From Hominisplanchenecus murintestinalis (GTDB lineage: Bacteria > Bacillota > Clostridia > Lachnospirales > Lachnospiraceae): a DNA stretch of 64,000 bases. The position numbers were made by a program, and so were the translations under genes. Below, piece after piece: positions 18,440 through 27,978 of this stretch (the stretch's first letter is position 1; every line of letters begins with the position of its first letter). Location of the stretch: NCBI GenBank assembly GCA_004793585.1, contig SRZB01000012.1, forward strand, positions 20,130-84,129, written 5' to 3'. Under the pieces are notes generated by a model that saw only the letters and a list, made by a program, of their open reading frames with translations, did not search any database and had not been told where the DNA came from.

Positions 18440-19702
18440 TTAGCTGTTCAACGGCGTATTGCGCGCGCCAAAATCTGCGCCTGTCAATCCCTCCTGCGCC
18501 AGCATTGTCTGCAGCACGGTGATATCTGAGGAAATATCCCACGCCTTGTCCTGAAAAAAGCTGTCCAGAAGATTTTCAAACGCCTGGTTAATGGTATCCA
18601 GGGTTCCCTCTATTTCCTGCCTTGCAGAAAGGATATTGCTGCCCTGCACAGGCTGAGCCGCCATATCCTGATAAGCTTCCAGCAGTTTCACGGTAGTAGG
18701 CAGATAATACCCCATAAACTTATGCAGCTCATCCACAAGCTCCGGCTGCTTCTCCACTCTCTGGAAAATCTTCTGTACAATCAGTTCCATGCGGGAAATC
18801 TTTTCCTCTATTTCCCTTCCGGAAACGGCATCCCGGCATGTCCTTATTTTCCTGAGATATTCTTCACCTTCATGGATAACTTTCTGCGCCGCCTCTGGCA
18901 GTCCCGGATTATCCTCTGCATTCAAGCTCTCGGGCGCTGCGCTTTGCCGCTCTTTTTCTCCCTCTATCCGCAGCCGCTGGCGTTCCTCAAGCTGCGCCTG
19001 TGCCGCACAGTACATATCATACGCTTCATGGCTCACCATTAAGCAAGTCTCCTGCTTATCCAAATGTCCCTGCAGGAACATTCCTCTCCGCAGCATATTC
19101 CGTATATCGCGGCGTACATAACCCTCTGATTTTCCCACTGACGCTGCCAGTTCCCTGAGCGAGCAGTAGTTTCTGTTCCTGAAATTCCCTATGTAGGCCC
19201 GGAAACGTTTCACCCGCCTTATCATTCGTGTTCCCATTCCGCCTACAATGCCGCCGGCAAGCGCAAAAGGCAGGAACGCCGCCGCCACTTTCAGAGGCAC
19301 GGGAAATCCCCCCAAAATCCCTACCCAAAGCAGAATCACTGCCGCAATACCAAGCCCCCCTGCCAGTGTATAACCGCTTACGGAGAGCGCAATTCCCCCT
19401 CCCATCGTTCCGGCTGTGCTCCGAAACAGTGCATTTGCGCTTACAGGCACCATCTGATTCATACCCTGTTTCTTCTTTTCACGCATCCCCTGCTTCGGGG
19501 ACACATTGCGGTACTTTCCTTTTCGGTTTCCCTCATTAAGCTTTTCTTCTGCATAGGATAGCCCCTGGCTGACTCCCTCCACTGCCTGGTTGATTGTCCG
19601 GCTGATTGTCTCATTTAATTTCTGAAAATCCTGGGAATCAATCGCAGACTGCACAAGATTCCTGATGTCATTACCTAAATTTGACCAGTCCTGATTTGTC
19701 AT
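18440..19702 (-). CDS. XpaC-like (5-bromo-4-chloroindolyl phosphate hydrolysis family) membrane protein
   Basis: A 420-residue protein with an N-terminal amphipathic region, two adjacent membrane segments near residues 105-155, and a long helical C-terminal half ending in a helical bundle. This is the XpaC layout; members are usually encoded with TelA, as here. A small winged-helix-like stretch (YCSLRELAASVGKSEGYVRRDIRNMLRRG) lies just after the membrane hairpin, which in this family is thought to be structural. The annotation as an X-phos hydrolase is historical; the real role is unknown and probably concerns envelope stress together with TelA. Confidence 0.85.
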   Translation of the reverse strand: MTNQDWSNLGNDIRNLVQSAIDSQDFQKLNETISRTINQAVEGVSQGLSYAEEKLNEGNRKGKYRNVSPKQGMREKKKQGMNQMVPVSANALFRSTAGTMGGGIALSVSGYTLAGGLGIAAVILLWVGILGGFPVPLKVAAAFLPFALAGGIVGGMGTRMIRRVKRFRAYIGNFRNRNYCSLRELAASVGKSEGYVRRDIRNMLRRGMFLQGHLDKQETCLMVSHEAYDMYCAAQAQLEERQRLRIEGEKERQSAAPESLNAEDNPGLPEAAQKVIHEGEEYLRKIRTCRDAVSGREIEEKISRMELIVQKIFQRVEKQPELVDELHKFMGYYLPTTVKLLEAYQDMAAQPVQGSNILSARQEIEGTLDTINQAFENLLDSFFQDKAWDISSDITVLQTMLAQEGLTGADFGARNTPLNS

Positions 19703-19777
19703 TTTTTACTCACCTCAAATTTAATACGCACTTTTCATAACCGCCTTGCCCGCGGCCGGCTTGCTGCCATTTTCTTA

Positions 19778-19806
19778 ATTATAACCTTATCTGCCGTAAA
19801 CTACAA
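19778..19806 (-). promoter_or_regulatory. Promoter of the xpaC-telA pair
   Basis: Minus-strand TTGTAG (19801-19806), 17-base spacer, TATAAT (19778-19783), 75 bases before the start codon. Confidence 0.6.
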
Positions 19807-19829
19807 CGAACTTTTTTCTTAAAAAACCC

Positions 19830-19858
19830 TTGCATTTTCCATTCCATAGGTATAATAT
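19830..19858 (+). promoter_or_regulatory. Candidate promoter of the hemolysin III-like gene
   Basis: Plus-strand TTGCAT (19830-19835) with TAATAT (19853-19858) at 17 bases, or TATAAT (19851-19856) at a short 15 bases. The leader would be about 90 bases. Confidence 0.4.
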
Positions 19859-19955
19859 ATCCATAACATGACATAGTATTTAAAACTACATTAAGTATTA
19901 TTGACTCTACTTATTGTATTGGCGCATTTTATTTTAGCAGAAAGGAAGTACCACT

Positions 19956-20642
19956 ATGGCAAAAGAAATAAAAATGGCATCAAAAAAATTAAAAGACCCC
20001 GGCAGCGCAATTACTCATTTTATCGGCATGATGATGGCGGTTTTTGCGGCAACCCCGCTTTTGATCAAGGCATTCAGGAATCCTGACCGTCTCCATCTGG
20101 TTTCACTTACGATTTTTATCCTGAGTATGATTCTTCTCTATGCTGCCAGTACGATTTATCATTCCCTTGATTTATCCGAGCGGGCAAACCGTATTTTACG
20201 GAAAATCGACCATATGATGATTTTTATCCTAATTGCAGGAACTTACACCCCTGTTTGTCTGATTGTACTGAATAACCGGACAGGATATCTGCTCTGCGCT
20301 CTGGTATGGGCGATTGCACTTGTGGGCATCGTAGTAAAAGCTTGCTGGATTACCTGCCCAAAATGGTTTTCCTCCGTGCTTTACATCGGCATGGGATGGG
20401 TATGCGTGCTGGCATTTACCCAGATTGTAAACGCCCTTCCGCCCGCCGCATTTGGCTGGCTTTTGGCCGGAGGCATTATCTACACGATCGGCGGTGTAAT
20501 TTACGCCCTGAAGCTGCCTATTTTCAACTCCATGCACCCTTCCTTCGGCTCTCATGAAATCTTTCATCTGTTCGTGATGGGCGGAAGCATCTGCCACTTC
20601 GTGCTGATGTATGCTTTTGTGGCGGGAATGCCGATTGCATAG
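19956..20642 (+). CDS. Hemolysin III / PAQR family membrane protein
   Basis: A 228-residue protein with seven likely membrane segments. Metal-binding positions of the PAQR/YqfA family are visible: ASTIYHSLDLSE after the second segment and HEIFHLFVMGGSICHF at the end, giving conserved Ser, Asp and His residues that bind zinc. Family members are implicated in membrane homeostasis or hydrolase activity; the name hemolysin is historical. AAAGGAAG lies 7 bases before the ATG. Single-gene unit closed by the large inverted repeat at 20671-20776. Confidence 0.92.
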   Translation: MAKEIKMASKKLKDPGSAITHFIGMMMAVFAATPLLIKAFRNPDRLHLVSLTIFILSMILLYAASTIYHSLDLSERANRILRKIDHMMIFILIAGTYTPVCLIVLNNRTGYLLCALVWAIALVGIVVKACWITCPKWFSSVLYIGMGWVCVLAFTQIVNALPPAAFGWLLAGGIIYTIGGVIYALKLPIFNSMHPSFGSHEIFHLFVMGGSICHFVLMYAFVAGMPIA

Positions 20643-20670
20643 AGCTGTTCCTCAGCATTTGTCAAAATGA

Positions 20671-20776
20671 GAAACGGGCGGCTGCAAAACAAGCGATTCC
20701 GGCGGCATACAGTACTTATATTTGATTATGTGTACCATATGCCGCCGGACTCTTGTTTTTACAGCCGCCCGTTTTC
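20671..20776. terminator. Large nested inverted repeat, probable bidirectional terminator
   Basis: Outer arms (GAAACGGGCGGCTG at 20671-20684 against 20762-20776) and inner arms (TCCGGCGGCATA at 20698-20709 against 20738-20749) form one long hairpin of about 106 bases between convergent genes. The plus-strand side ends in TTTTCTTTATT. It is far larger than the other terminators in the window. Confidence 0.7.
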
Positions 20777-20777
20777 T

Positions 20778-23231
20778 TTATTCCGTAATCGGATCGAGAT
20801 ATGTGATAAACACATTCCCCGCCTCTTCAAACATATCTTTGCTGTCCTGCAGCCCTGCGTAGGTCAGTTCTTCGTCCCCTTTCTCCAAAAGCCTGGTGTT
20901 GTACTCATCATAGCCTCCGATAATCACCACCCCGCCGGGCGTCTTCGCCAGCACCGGGGTTCCGGCGCTTACAAAATACAGCACCTGCTCCAGTGTACAT
21001 CCGGTAAGGTCGAGAACCCTCTGGCTCATCTCTGACTGTATAACTGCCGCATCCAGCTTATATTCCCGAAACACTTCAGGGAAGGTCTTGACATTCAAAT
21101 CCAGCTTCGTTTGCTTATTTCCTCTCTCCCATACCATCCTCTGTTTCCCGTCAACTACAACGCCCAGCATCTCATCTGCCCTGCGGATTGCCTGGTTCGC
21201 AGAAGTATAAATACCGTCCAGGTATCCTTTCGCATACACGTAATAAAGATCCTCGGACTTTTTCTTTGGCTCAAGAATAATCTCTTTCGACCCCTCAAAA
21301 ATCTGCTGACGGCATTTAATAAGGCGGGGAGGCTCTGCAGCCTTTAACGCAGTTCCTACTTTCAGGATATGAATTTCCTTTTTCCTTTCCGAAACTGCCG
21401 TCGTCAGCCCAAAACTTGTCTCTTCGCTGGCAGCGCTTCCCACAATCTGGTCTTCCGGAGCTTCCTGATAGCCGCTTCCTGATTTACGGATGCGTTTAAG
21501 GGTCATCAGGCCATCCTTAATCTCTGCTTCGGATACATAACAGTCTTTGGGCGCGTAATCTTTCACCGTCTGCCCGGCTTCATTTACAATCAATATCTGA
21601 TGCATCGGGAAAATTTCGCTTCCTTCATGGCTAAGGTCTATCTTTTCGGTATCCGCCAGCCCATAGGCAAGATCCTCTCCTATAAATCCCAGGAATTTCA
21701 GTCGTTGACCCTCTCCGCAGGTGATTTTCCGCATCGCATGAGTTTCCAAATCCATAACTGTAATTGCTGAAGCGTCGTATGGGTCTTTTCCATCCATCCA
21801 CCCAAACTGCCTTCCCGATGCGGACGCCCCATAGCATCCATAGGCCAGCCCGGAAATCACTTTGTCCACCTGCCTGCTCTCCATATTCACAAAATATGCT
21901 TCTTCATTGACCAGCAGATAAAAACCATTTCTGTCCTTCGTCACATATGCCAGGGACTTGACGTCCCGTTTCAACAGGGAAAACGCCTGATTCGTATCCA
22001 CAAACAGGCATTCTGTCACTACCGAACTCCCTGCATCATAATAATAAACCGCCACGCCGGACTCCCCTTCATGGATTCCCCGGTTCATATAACCGCAAAC
22101 CAGAAAGTACATGCTCCCCTGCTCATCGATATTGACGACCTGTATATCATTCCGGTTATACATTGACCTGGAATCTAATTTCCCCTCCTGCGCAAAACTA
22201 AATACCTGTACCAGTTTATTCCCACTCACATCATAGCTCCACAGTGTACCCTCGCGTACAAAGGCAAAGAAGTTATTTTTCAAGTCATTCTTATACGTCA
22301 CATCGCGTCCGGTAATTCCCAGAATAATACCTTTCTCACTCAAAATAGACGCTTCCGGATCAAACACTTCGCTGGTATCCCTTTCAAAATCCAGCAGAAG
22401 TATCCTGGAGTCCGTATAACGCATCCTGTAATATTCCGATACCCGGTACAGCTCCGTGCGGTTGTCCTCGTCAACGGCAGAAATCATATAGTCCAGGACA
22501 ACCGTGCCTGTATTTTCATTCAGCTCACAGATATTCGGAACCGGCGCATAATAAAGCTTTGGTGATATCCCTTTCCAAATCATCTGGGACGTGCTGCTGT
22601 GGATATTCACATGTGCAAAAGTGGAATTGTCTGCCTCCGGATCCGGCTCCACAAACTCCTCAATATTTAAATCGTTCCCTTCCAGGCAGTTTTGGTAGAA
22701 ATCGGTGACAAAATCAATGTATGCCTTCGCATTCAATCCGTCCTGGCGTATAATCCTGGTATAATAATAAATGTCACGGTTCCCGGAAGTAATTACGATT
22801 TTCAGCATATACTCTGTGTTGATCAGGATTTTATTCTGCAATTCCAGGGTAGCGGTCACATACTTTTCGCCCTCTTTGATTTTCGTTACTTTTGTATTTT
22901 CCATCGAAGTCTTTCCATCGGAGGTAAGCACCTCAAAGCTTACGCCGCTCACCTGGCGCTGAAAAGGCTGAATCTGAATCGTGAGCGTCCGCTCACTGCT
23001 GATTGGCGTGAGCGCATCACGCATCGCCATTACGTCCATTTCCTTCACATGGCCGTGCAGGCTGTTCATCTGTGTTTCTTCCTCCAGGACATAGACCAAC
23101 GGCAGGGACGGCTCCCCCATTTCCTGCGTAGAATCCGGCTTCCCCCGATTGATAATCCTTCCAAATACAAATACTGCCGCGAAAAATATAAGCAGCAATA
23201 TTCCTACCCTTATCATTATTTTTTTAACCAT
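20778..23231 (-). CDS. Large membrane-anchored extracellular protein of unknown function
   Basis: An 817-residue protein with one N-terminal membrane segment (about residues 5-25) and a long outer part, so probably anchored with its bulk outside. The middle reads like a beta-propeller or multi-strand region (repeated GxxY/V and aromatic-D patterns). The C-terminal 110 residues (LEQVLYFVSAGTPVLA followed by VVIIGGYDEYN) resemble a C39-like papain fold in which the catalytic Cys and His are not evident, so it may be an inactive peptidase-like domain. It follows a methyltransferase gene by 16 bases and is probably co-transcribed. I do not recognise the family. Confidence 0.7.
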   Translation of the reverse strand: MVKKIMIRVGILLLIFFAAVFVFGRIINRGKPDSTQEMGEPSLPLVYVLEEETQMNSLHGHVKEMDVMAMRDALTPISSERTLTIQIQPFQRQVSGVSFEVLTSDGKTSMENTKVTKIKEGEKYVTATLELQNKILINTEYMLKIVITSGNRDIYYYTRIIRQDGLNAKAYIDFVTDFYQNCLEGNDLNIEEFVEPDPEADNSTFAHVNIHSSTSQMIWKGISPKLYYAPVPNICELNENTGTVVLDYMISAVDEDNRTELYRVSEYYRMRYTDSRILLLDFERDTSEVFDPEASILSEKGIILGITGRDVTYKNDLKNNFFAFVREGTLWSYDVSGNKLVQVFSFAQEGKLDSRSMYNRNDIQVVNIDEQGSMYFLVCGYMNRGIHEGESGVAVYYYDAGSSVVTECLFVDTNQAFSLLKRDVKSLAYVTKDRNGFYLLVNEEAYFVNMESRQVDKVISGLAYGCYGASASGRQFGWMDGKDPYDASAITVMDLETHAMRKITCGEGQRLKFLGFIGEDLAYGLADTEKIDLSHEGSEIFPMHQILIVNEAGQTVKDYAPKDCYVSEAEIKDGLMTLKRIRKSGSGYQEAPEDQIVGSAASEETSFGLTTAVSERKKEIHILKVGTALKAAEPPRLIKCRQQIFEGSKEIILEPKKKSEDLYYVYAKGYLDGIYTSANQAIRRADEMLGVVVDGKQRMVWERGNKQTKLDLNVKTFPEVFREYKLDAAVIQSEMSQRVLDLTGCTLEQVLYFVSAGTPVLAKTPGGVVIIGGYDEYNTRLLEKGDEELTYAGLQDSKDMFEEAGNVFITYLDPITE

Positions 23232-23247
23232 TCCTGTGTGCCTCCCC

Positions 23248-24504
23248 TTATGGCTTCAGCAATCTGCCCAGCAGAGGTTCCACCCCCAGGAACTCTGCGC
23301 AGGCATCCAGCTTTTCATTTTTCTTTCTGCCTCCTGTCTTTACTGCACGGATCAGGATATTTTTCGGCGTATGTTCCATGTCGATGAATTCAAGTATCTG
23401 AACCTGATACCCCTGTTCCTCCAGATACCCTGCCCGCAGCGCGTCCGTAACCAATGCCGCCACCCGCTCTTTGATAAGCCCGTATTTCAACACCGGCTCA
23501 AGTACGCTGCTATGTATCTGCGCGTTCAGTTCGTGCTGGCAGCACGGCACTGACAAAATGACTTTTGCCCCCCATTTTACCGCTTTATCCAAAGCGTAAT
23601 CGCTGGCTGTGTCACACGCATGGAGCGTCACTACCATATCTACTGTACCGCCGCTTTCATAGGATGCGATATCCCCCGCTAGGAACGTAAGCTTTTCATA
23701 GCCATATTTCTTTGCTAGCTGCCTGCAGCGCCCGATAACTTCCGTTTTCAAATCCAGGCCTATCACCCGGATATCCAATCCCTGCAGTTCTTTCAGATAA
23801 TAATACATAGCAAATGTGAGGTAAGATTTTCCACAGCCAAAATCAAGAATCGTCAGCTCCCGCCCTTCGTCAAGCTGCGGCCGTACATCCTCAATAAATT
23901 CCAGAAAACGGTTAATCTGCCGAAACTTATCATACCGTGCTTTCACAACTTTCCCTTCCGGCGTCATCACCCCCAAATCCACCAGAAAAGGCACCGCTGT
24001 CCCTTCCTCCAGAATATACCGTTTCTGCCTGTCATGGGACAAGTCCGCTGCACGCCCTTCCTCCTGCCTGCATTTTCTTTTCACTGTGATATTTCCCTTT
24101 TTTCCTGCAAGTACAGATATATTTTCTTTCGTAGTAAGCATCTGCATCTGCTTAAAATCTTCCCGAAGATGCCGCGCCAAAACCTGCACCAGTTCTTCTT
24201 TCCTATAGTTCCTGTGCAATTCCTGCTTCCCCAGCTGCTCTGACGCCTGGAACAGAAGCTCCCCCTTCTGAGCGATAGGGCGTATCTTTATCTTACGGAT
24301 ACCTTCCTTTTTCCTGGCGCCGCTAAGCACGATATACACCAAATTCCCATTCAGGCACTCATCTAAAATTTTCTGCAATTTTTCCATTCTGCTTTTAAAT
24401 CTCCCTGTTTCCAAAAGGGCAGACGCCCCGGTAAAATGCTTTTCCTCTATTGTAATGGGTTTGTCCCAAAACCACAACCCGGAAATTAAAATTTTTATAA
24501 CCAT
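23248..24504 (-). CDS. SAM-dependent methyltransferase (Methyltransf_32-like)
   Basis: A 418-residue protein. About 150 N-terminal residues of unknown type precede a class I methyltransferase domain with motif I ILDFGCGKSYLTF, motif II VIGLDLK, and a VPCCQHELN segment that is typical of the Methyltransf_32 group, which includes RNA-modifying enzymes. The substrate cannot be read from sequence; RNA is a reasonable guess. The start at 24504 (MVIKILISG) has AAAGGA upstream. The longer open frame back to 24738 overlaps the divergent gene and is not supported. Confidence 0.85.
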   Translation of the reverse strand: MVIKILISGLWFWDKPITIEEKHFTGASALLETGRFKSRMEKLQKILDECLNGNLVYIVLSGARKKEGIRKIKIRPIAQKGELLFQASEQLGKQELHRNYRKEELVQVLARHLREDFKQMQMLTTKENISVLAGKKGNITVKRKCRQEEGRAADLSHDRQKRYILEEGTAVPFLVDLGVMTPEGKVVKARYDKFRQINRFLEFIEDVRPQLDEGRELTILDFGCGKSYLTFAMYYYLKELQGLDIRVIGLDLKTEVIGRCRQLAKKYGYEKLTFLAGDIASYESGGTVDMVVTLHACDTASDYALDKAVKWGAKVILSVPCCQHELNAQIHSSVLEPVLKYGLIKERVAALVTDALRAGYLEEQGYQVQILEFIDMEHTPKNILIRAVKTGGRKKNEKLDACAEFLGVEPLLGRLLKP

Positions 24505-24567
24505 ATAAGTTCCTTTCTTCCGCCGCGTTTCATATAATATATAAAATGCCTGTGAAGGAAAAATCAC

Positions 24568-25260
24568 ATGAATTATCAGGGATATTGCAGATGCGCAGGC
24601 TGCCCGGTAAGGCGGCAGGAAATGGAATATGAAATGGGAGGTGGAAACAGCTATGTACCGGGGTACGGCATGGATATCCAGCCTGAATATGGTACCTGTC
24701 CATGTATGGCACAGCCAAGAGGAATGAATATGCCCCAAACACGGGACGCCGATATGTGGCAGCCCAGAAATCCGGATAGCTGGCAGCCATCAAACGGAAA
24801 CACGCTTCCTCCACAGAGGATGCCCGCAGCACAGCCGGCGGCAAACGGAGAAATGCCCTACTATCAAATGCCGGGATATCCTCAAGCGCTCTGGCAGGAA
24901 ATGGAAAGCGATAAAGATATGCAAAAGCTAAAAGAAATGTATCCGGACGCAGCAAAGGAAATTCTTCCTTATATAGAGGAAGAATGTGACAAAATGGAAT
25001 ATGAAGGCAGCGTCATGTTTGATGAATATCCGGATAGGGTAATGATGGGAAAAATACGGAATACTATTTACGATAAAGTAAAAGACAAATATGAACTCCC
25101 CGAAGACGGAGATAAGGACGAGGTTCTTGCCATGAACCGTGAAACCAGAAGGCGCTATCCGCCAAGAAAAAACTGGCTGGGCGATATGATAGACGTCCTG
25201 CTGTTCCAGGAAATGCACCGCCGCAGATGCCGTCACAGGAACTGCCGCGGATGGCGCTGA
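24568..25260 (+). CDS. Hypothetical protein with Cys-rich N-terminus and Met/Pro/Gln-rich linker
   Basis: A 230-residue protein with three regions: a short N-terminus with CxCxxC, a low-complexity middle rich in M, P, Q, G and N (about residues 25-105), and a charged C-terminal half (KDMQKLKEMYPDAAKEILPYIEEECDKME) ending in an Arg/Cys/His-rich tail. The helical C-terminal block recurs in Lachnospiraceae proteins of unknown role as I recall; the composition is like some spore-coat-associated proteins, but that is inference. GAAGGA lies upstream of the ATG. Divergent from the methyltransferase and followed by gdpP on the same strand. Confidence 0.7.
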   Translation: MNYQGYCRCAGCPVRRQEMEYEMGGGNSYVPGYGMDIQPEYGTCPCMAQPRGMNMPQTRDADMWQPRNPDSWQPSNGNTLPPQRMPAAQPAANGEMPYYQMPGYPQALWQEMESDKDMQKLKEMYPDAAKEILPYIEEECDKMEYEGSVMFDEYPDRVMMGKIRNTIYDKVKDKYELPEDGDKDEVLAMNRETRRRYPPRKNWLGDMIDVLLFQEMHRRRCRHRNCRGWR

Positions 25261-25400
25261 ACTCCGTAAATATTCATCTATCATCTTCTGGCTTTCCCTC
25301 ACCGCTTCCCGGGAAAGCCAAAAGATTTCTAACGAAATCCTTTTGAATGAAACTCTGTGAAAAACCACTTCCCAATCCCGCCAAAAAATGCTATGATGAA

Positions 25401-25435
25401 TATAATTGTCCGGCTGTATGGAAACTGCCATACAG
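25401..25435 (+). promoter_or_regulatory. gdpP leader: -10 box and small hairpin
   Basis: TATAAT at 25401-25406, with no convincing -35, is followed by a perfect 8-bp hairpin (CTGTATGG 25414-25421, CCATACAG 25428-25435) at the expected 5' end of the transcript. Confidence 0.4.
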
Positions 25436-25472
25436 TTATAGATATACATTCCCGTATACGAGGAGGAGCGGC

Positions 25473-27527
25473 ATGAACGGCAGGAAAAAAGTAAAGTTCA
25501 ACGGAAAGCTCAAGTCATATATGCAGTGGCCGCTGATTATGACGGTCTTTTTAATACTTATGGATTTTTTAGTATACTGCATAGATATAAAAGCAGGATT
25601 GGTAGTATCAGCCTTTACGGTAGTCTACCTTATTATCGCGCTGGTTCTCCTGCTCCACTACAAACCTAACATCATGAATGAAATGATTTATTTCGCCACC
25701 CAGTATGGACAAGTACAGAAAAAGCTGCTGGAGGAATTCGACATTCCTTATGCGCTGCTGGACTGTGAAGGAAAGCTTATCTGGATGAATTATGAGTTTG
25801 GCAGGATTATCGGAAAAGACAAGGCTTACCACAAAAATATCCAGATTCCGTTTCCTGAAATCGACCCCGGAATGTTACCTTCTAAGCGCAGCCATAATTC
25901 TGTAGAAATCACTCACAACGAACGGGACTATCGTGTACAGTTCCGCAAGATTTCCGTAGAAATCCTGGACAAGTCCGTGGATATTATAGAAATTCCTGAA
26001 GGAAGCAGCTATCTGATTGCCATGTATCTTTTTGACAACACGGATTTGAATGAATGTCTGCGCGAAAACCAGGCGCAGAAAATGACAGCCGGATTGATTT
26101 ATCTTGATAATTATGACGAGGCCCTTGACAGCGTAGAGGAAGTGCGCCGCTCCCTTCTGGTAGCTTTGATTGACAGGAAAATCACAAAATATATTTCCGA
26201 TTTGGACGGCGTGGTGAAAAAACTTGAAAAAGACAAATATTTTATTGCCATAAAATACAAGAGCCTGAAAGACCTTGAAGCCTCTCGTTTTTCTCTTCTG
26301 GAAGAAGTCAAGACGGTAAATATCGGAAACGAAATGAATGTAACGTTGAGCATTGGCATTGGCGTTAATGGGAGCGGTTATATCCAGAACTGTGAATTTT
26401 CCCGGATTGCCATTGAGATGGCGTTGGGACGGGGCGGCGACCAGGCCGTTGTCAAAGACGGAGAAAATATTTCCTACTATGGCGGCAAGTCACAGCAGAT
26501 GGAAAAGAGTACCCGCGTAAAAGCGAGGGTGAAAGCCCATGCACTCCGGGAATTTATCGGCGGTAAAGAAAAAGTTGTCATCATGGGACATCAGGTCACG
26601 GATATAGATTCCTTTGGCGCGGCAGTCGGCGTCTACTGTGCCGCGAAAATGCTGGGAAAACACGCGCATATCGTCTTAGGAGACATCAACGGTTCCATCC
26701 GCCCCTGGGTAAGTCTTTTCCTGGACAACCCGGATTATGAAAAGGATATGTTTGTCACCCATGCAGAGGCAAAATCTATTGTAAACAATGATACGGTCGT
26801 CGTAGTGGTAGACACAAACAGGCCCAACATGACAGAATGTGAGCAGCTGCTCCATATGACGAAGACTATCGTTGTCCTCGACCACCATAGACAGGGCAGT
26901 GAAGTAATAAAAAATGCGGTTCTTTCCTATATTGAGCCGTATGCCTCCTCCGCCTGTGAAATGATTGCGGAAATCCTGCAGTATTTTTCAGATAATGTAC
27001 GTCTGAAAAGCCGCGAGGCGGACTGCATCTACGCAGGCATCATTATTGATACCAATAACTTTGTCACAAAGACAGGCGTGCGTACTTTCGAAGCTGCCGC
27101 GTTTCTGCGCCGCTGCGGGGCAGATGTAACCCGAGTGCGGAAGATGCTTCGAAACGATATGGCCTCTTATAAGGCAAGAGCTGAAGTCGTACGGCACTCT
27201 GAGGTATTCCGGGACTGCTACGCCATCAGCGTCTGCCCGCCGAACCAGGCGCTCGAAAGTCCTACAGTTGTCGGCGCACAGGCCGCTAACGAACTGCTGA
27301 ACATCATCGGCGTAAAAGCCTCTTTTGTAATGACTGAATATAAGGGCCGGATTTATATCAGCGCCCGCGCCATTGATGAAGTTAATGTCCAGATTATTAT
27401 GGAACGTATGGGAGGCGGAGGCCACTTAAATATCGCAGGAGCGCAGCTTGACGGCGTTACCTTAGAAGACGCAAGAACAAAATTAAAAGACACACTTATT
27501 AAAATGTCAGAAGAAGGAGCGATTTAA
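25473..27527 (+). CDS. gdpP: Cyclic-di-AMP phosphodiesterase GdpP
   Basis: A 685-residue membrane enzyme that hydrolyses c-di-AMP to pApA. Two N-terminal membrane helices (about residues 18-62) are followed by a PAS-like domain, a degenerate GGDEF domain (about 200-340), then DHH (GHQVTDIDS 372-380, VVDTNR, DHH 470-472) and DHHA1 with [12 protein letters not shown] near the C-terminus. The start at 25473 has GAGGAGGAG just upstream; the longer frame to 25347 is a shadow. It is the first gene of gdpP-rplI-dnaB, with only one base between its stop region and rplI, the standard Firmicutes order. Confidence 0.96.
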   Translation: MNGRKKVKFNGKLKSYMQWPLIMTVFLILMDFLVYCIDIKAGLVVSAFTVVYLIIALVLLLHYKPNIMNEMIYFATQYGQVQKKLLEEFDIPYALLDCEGKLIWMNYEFGRIIGKDKAYHKNIQIPFPEIDPGMLPSKRSHNSVEITHNERDYRVQFRKISVEILDKSVDIIEIPEGSSYLIAMYLFDNTDLNECLRENQAQKMTAGLIYLDNYDEALDSVEEVRRSLLVALIDRKITKYISDLDGVVKKLEKDKYFIAIKYKSLKDLEASRFSLLEEVKTVNIGNEMNVTLSIGIGVNGSGYIQNCEFSRIAIEMALGRGGDQAVVKDGENISYYGGKSQQMEKSTRVKARVKAHALREFIGGKEKVVIMGHQVTDIDSFGAAVGVYCAAKMLGKHAHIVLGDINGSIRPWVSLFLDNPDYEKDMFVTHAEAKSIVNNDTVVVVVDTNRPNMTECEQLLHMTKTIVVLDHHRQGSEVIKNAVLSYIEPYASSACEMIAEILQYFSDNVRLKSREADCIYAGIIIDTNNFVTKTGVRTFEAAAFLRRCGADVTRVRKMLRNDMASYKARAEVVRHSEVFRDCYAISVCPPNQALESPTVVGAQAANELLNIIGVKASFVMTEYKGRIYISARAIDEVNVQIIMERMGGGGHLNIAGAQLDGVTLEDARTKLKDTLIKMSEEGAI

Positions 27528-27528
27528 A

Positions 27529-27975
27529 ATGAAAGTAATCTTAATAGAGGATGTAAAATCTCTCGGCAAAAAAGGGGAAACTGTAAATGTAAGCGACGGA
27601 TATGCCAGAAATGCATTATTCCCAAAAAAGCTTGCTCTGGAAGCCACACCCCAAAATATCAACGACTTAAAGCTCCAGAAAGCCCATGCAGACAAAGTAG
27701 CTCAGAAAGCGCTGGAAGACGCAAAGGCTTTTGCCGCTGAGATTGCCACAAAGGAAATCCAGGTAGCCATCAAGGTAGGCGAAGGGGGACGTGCTTTCGG
27801 TTCTGTCTCTTCAAAAGAAATATCTGAGGCTGCTAAGGCTCAGCTCGGATACACTCTGGATAAAAAGAAAATTCTGCTTCCCAATCCACTGAAAGCCTTG
27901 GGAACCACCACCGTAGGAATCAAGCTGCACCCGAAGGTGACGGCAGAACTGAAAGTTATCGTAAAGGAAGCTTAA
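27529..27975 (+). CDS. rplI: 50S ribosomal protein L9
   Basis: A 148-residue L9. The N-terminal RNA-binding domain starts [16 protein letters not shown] and contains the signature [13 protein letters not shown]; the long connecting helix and the C-terminal domain ([12 protein letters not shown]) follow. It lies between gdpP and dnaB with almost no spacing, so it is expressed in the same operon. Confidence 0.98.
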   Translation: MKVILIEDVKSLGKKGETVNVSDGYARNALFPKKLALEATPQNINDLKLQKAHADKVAQKALEDAKAFAAEIATKEIQVAIKVGEGGRAFGSVSSKEISEAAKAQLGYTLDKKKILLPNPLKALGTTTVGIKLHPKVTAELKVIVKEA

Positions 27976-27978
27976 GTC

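Noticed and set aside
25291..25321. Hairpin TGGCTTTCCC/GGGAAAGCCA after the gene at 24568
   Set aside because: A good stem, but not followed by a T-run on the plus strand; not strong enough to call a terminator.
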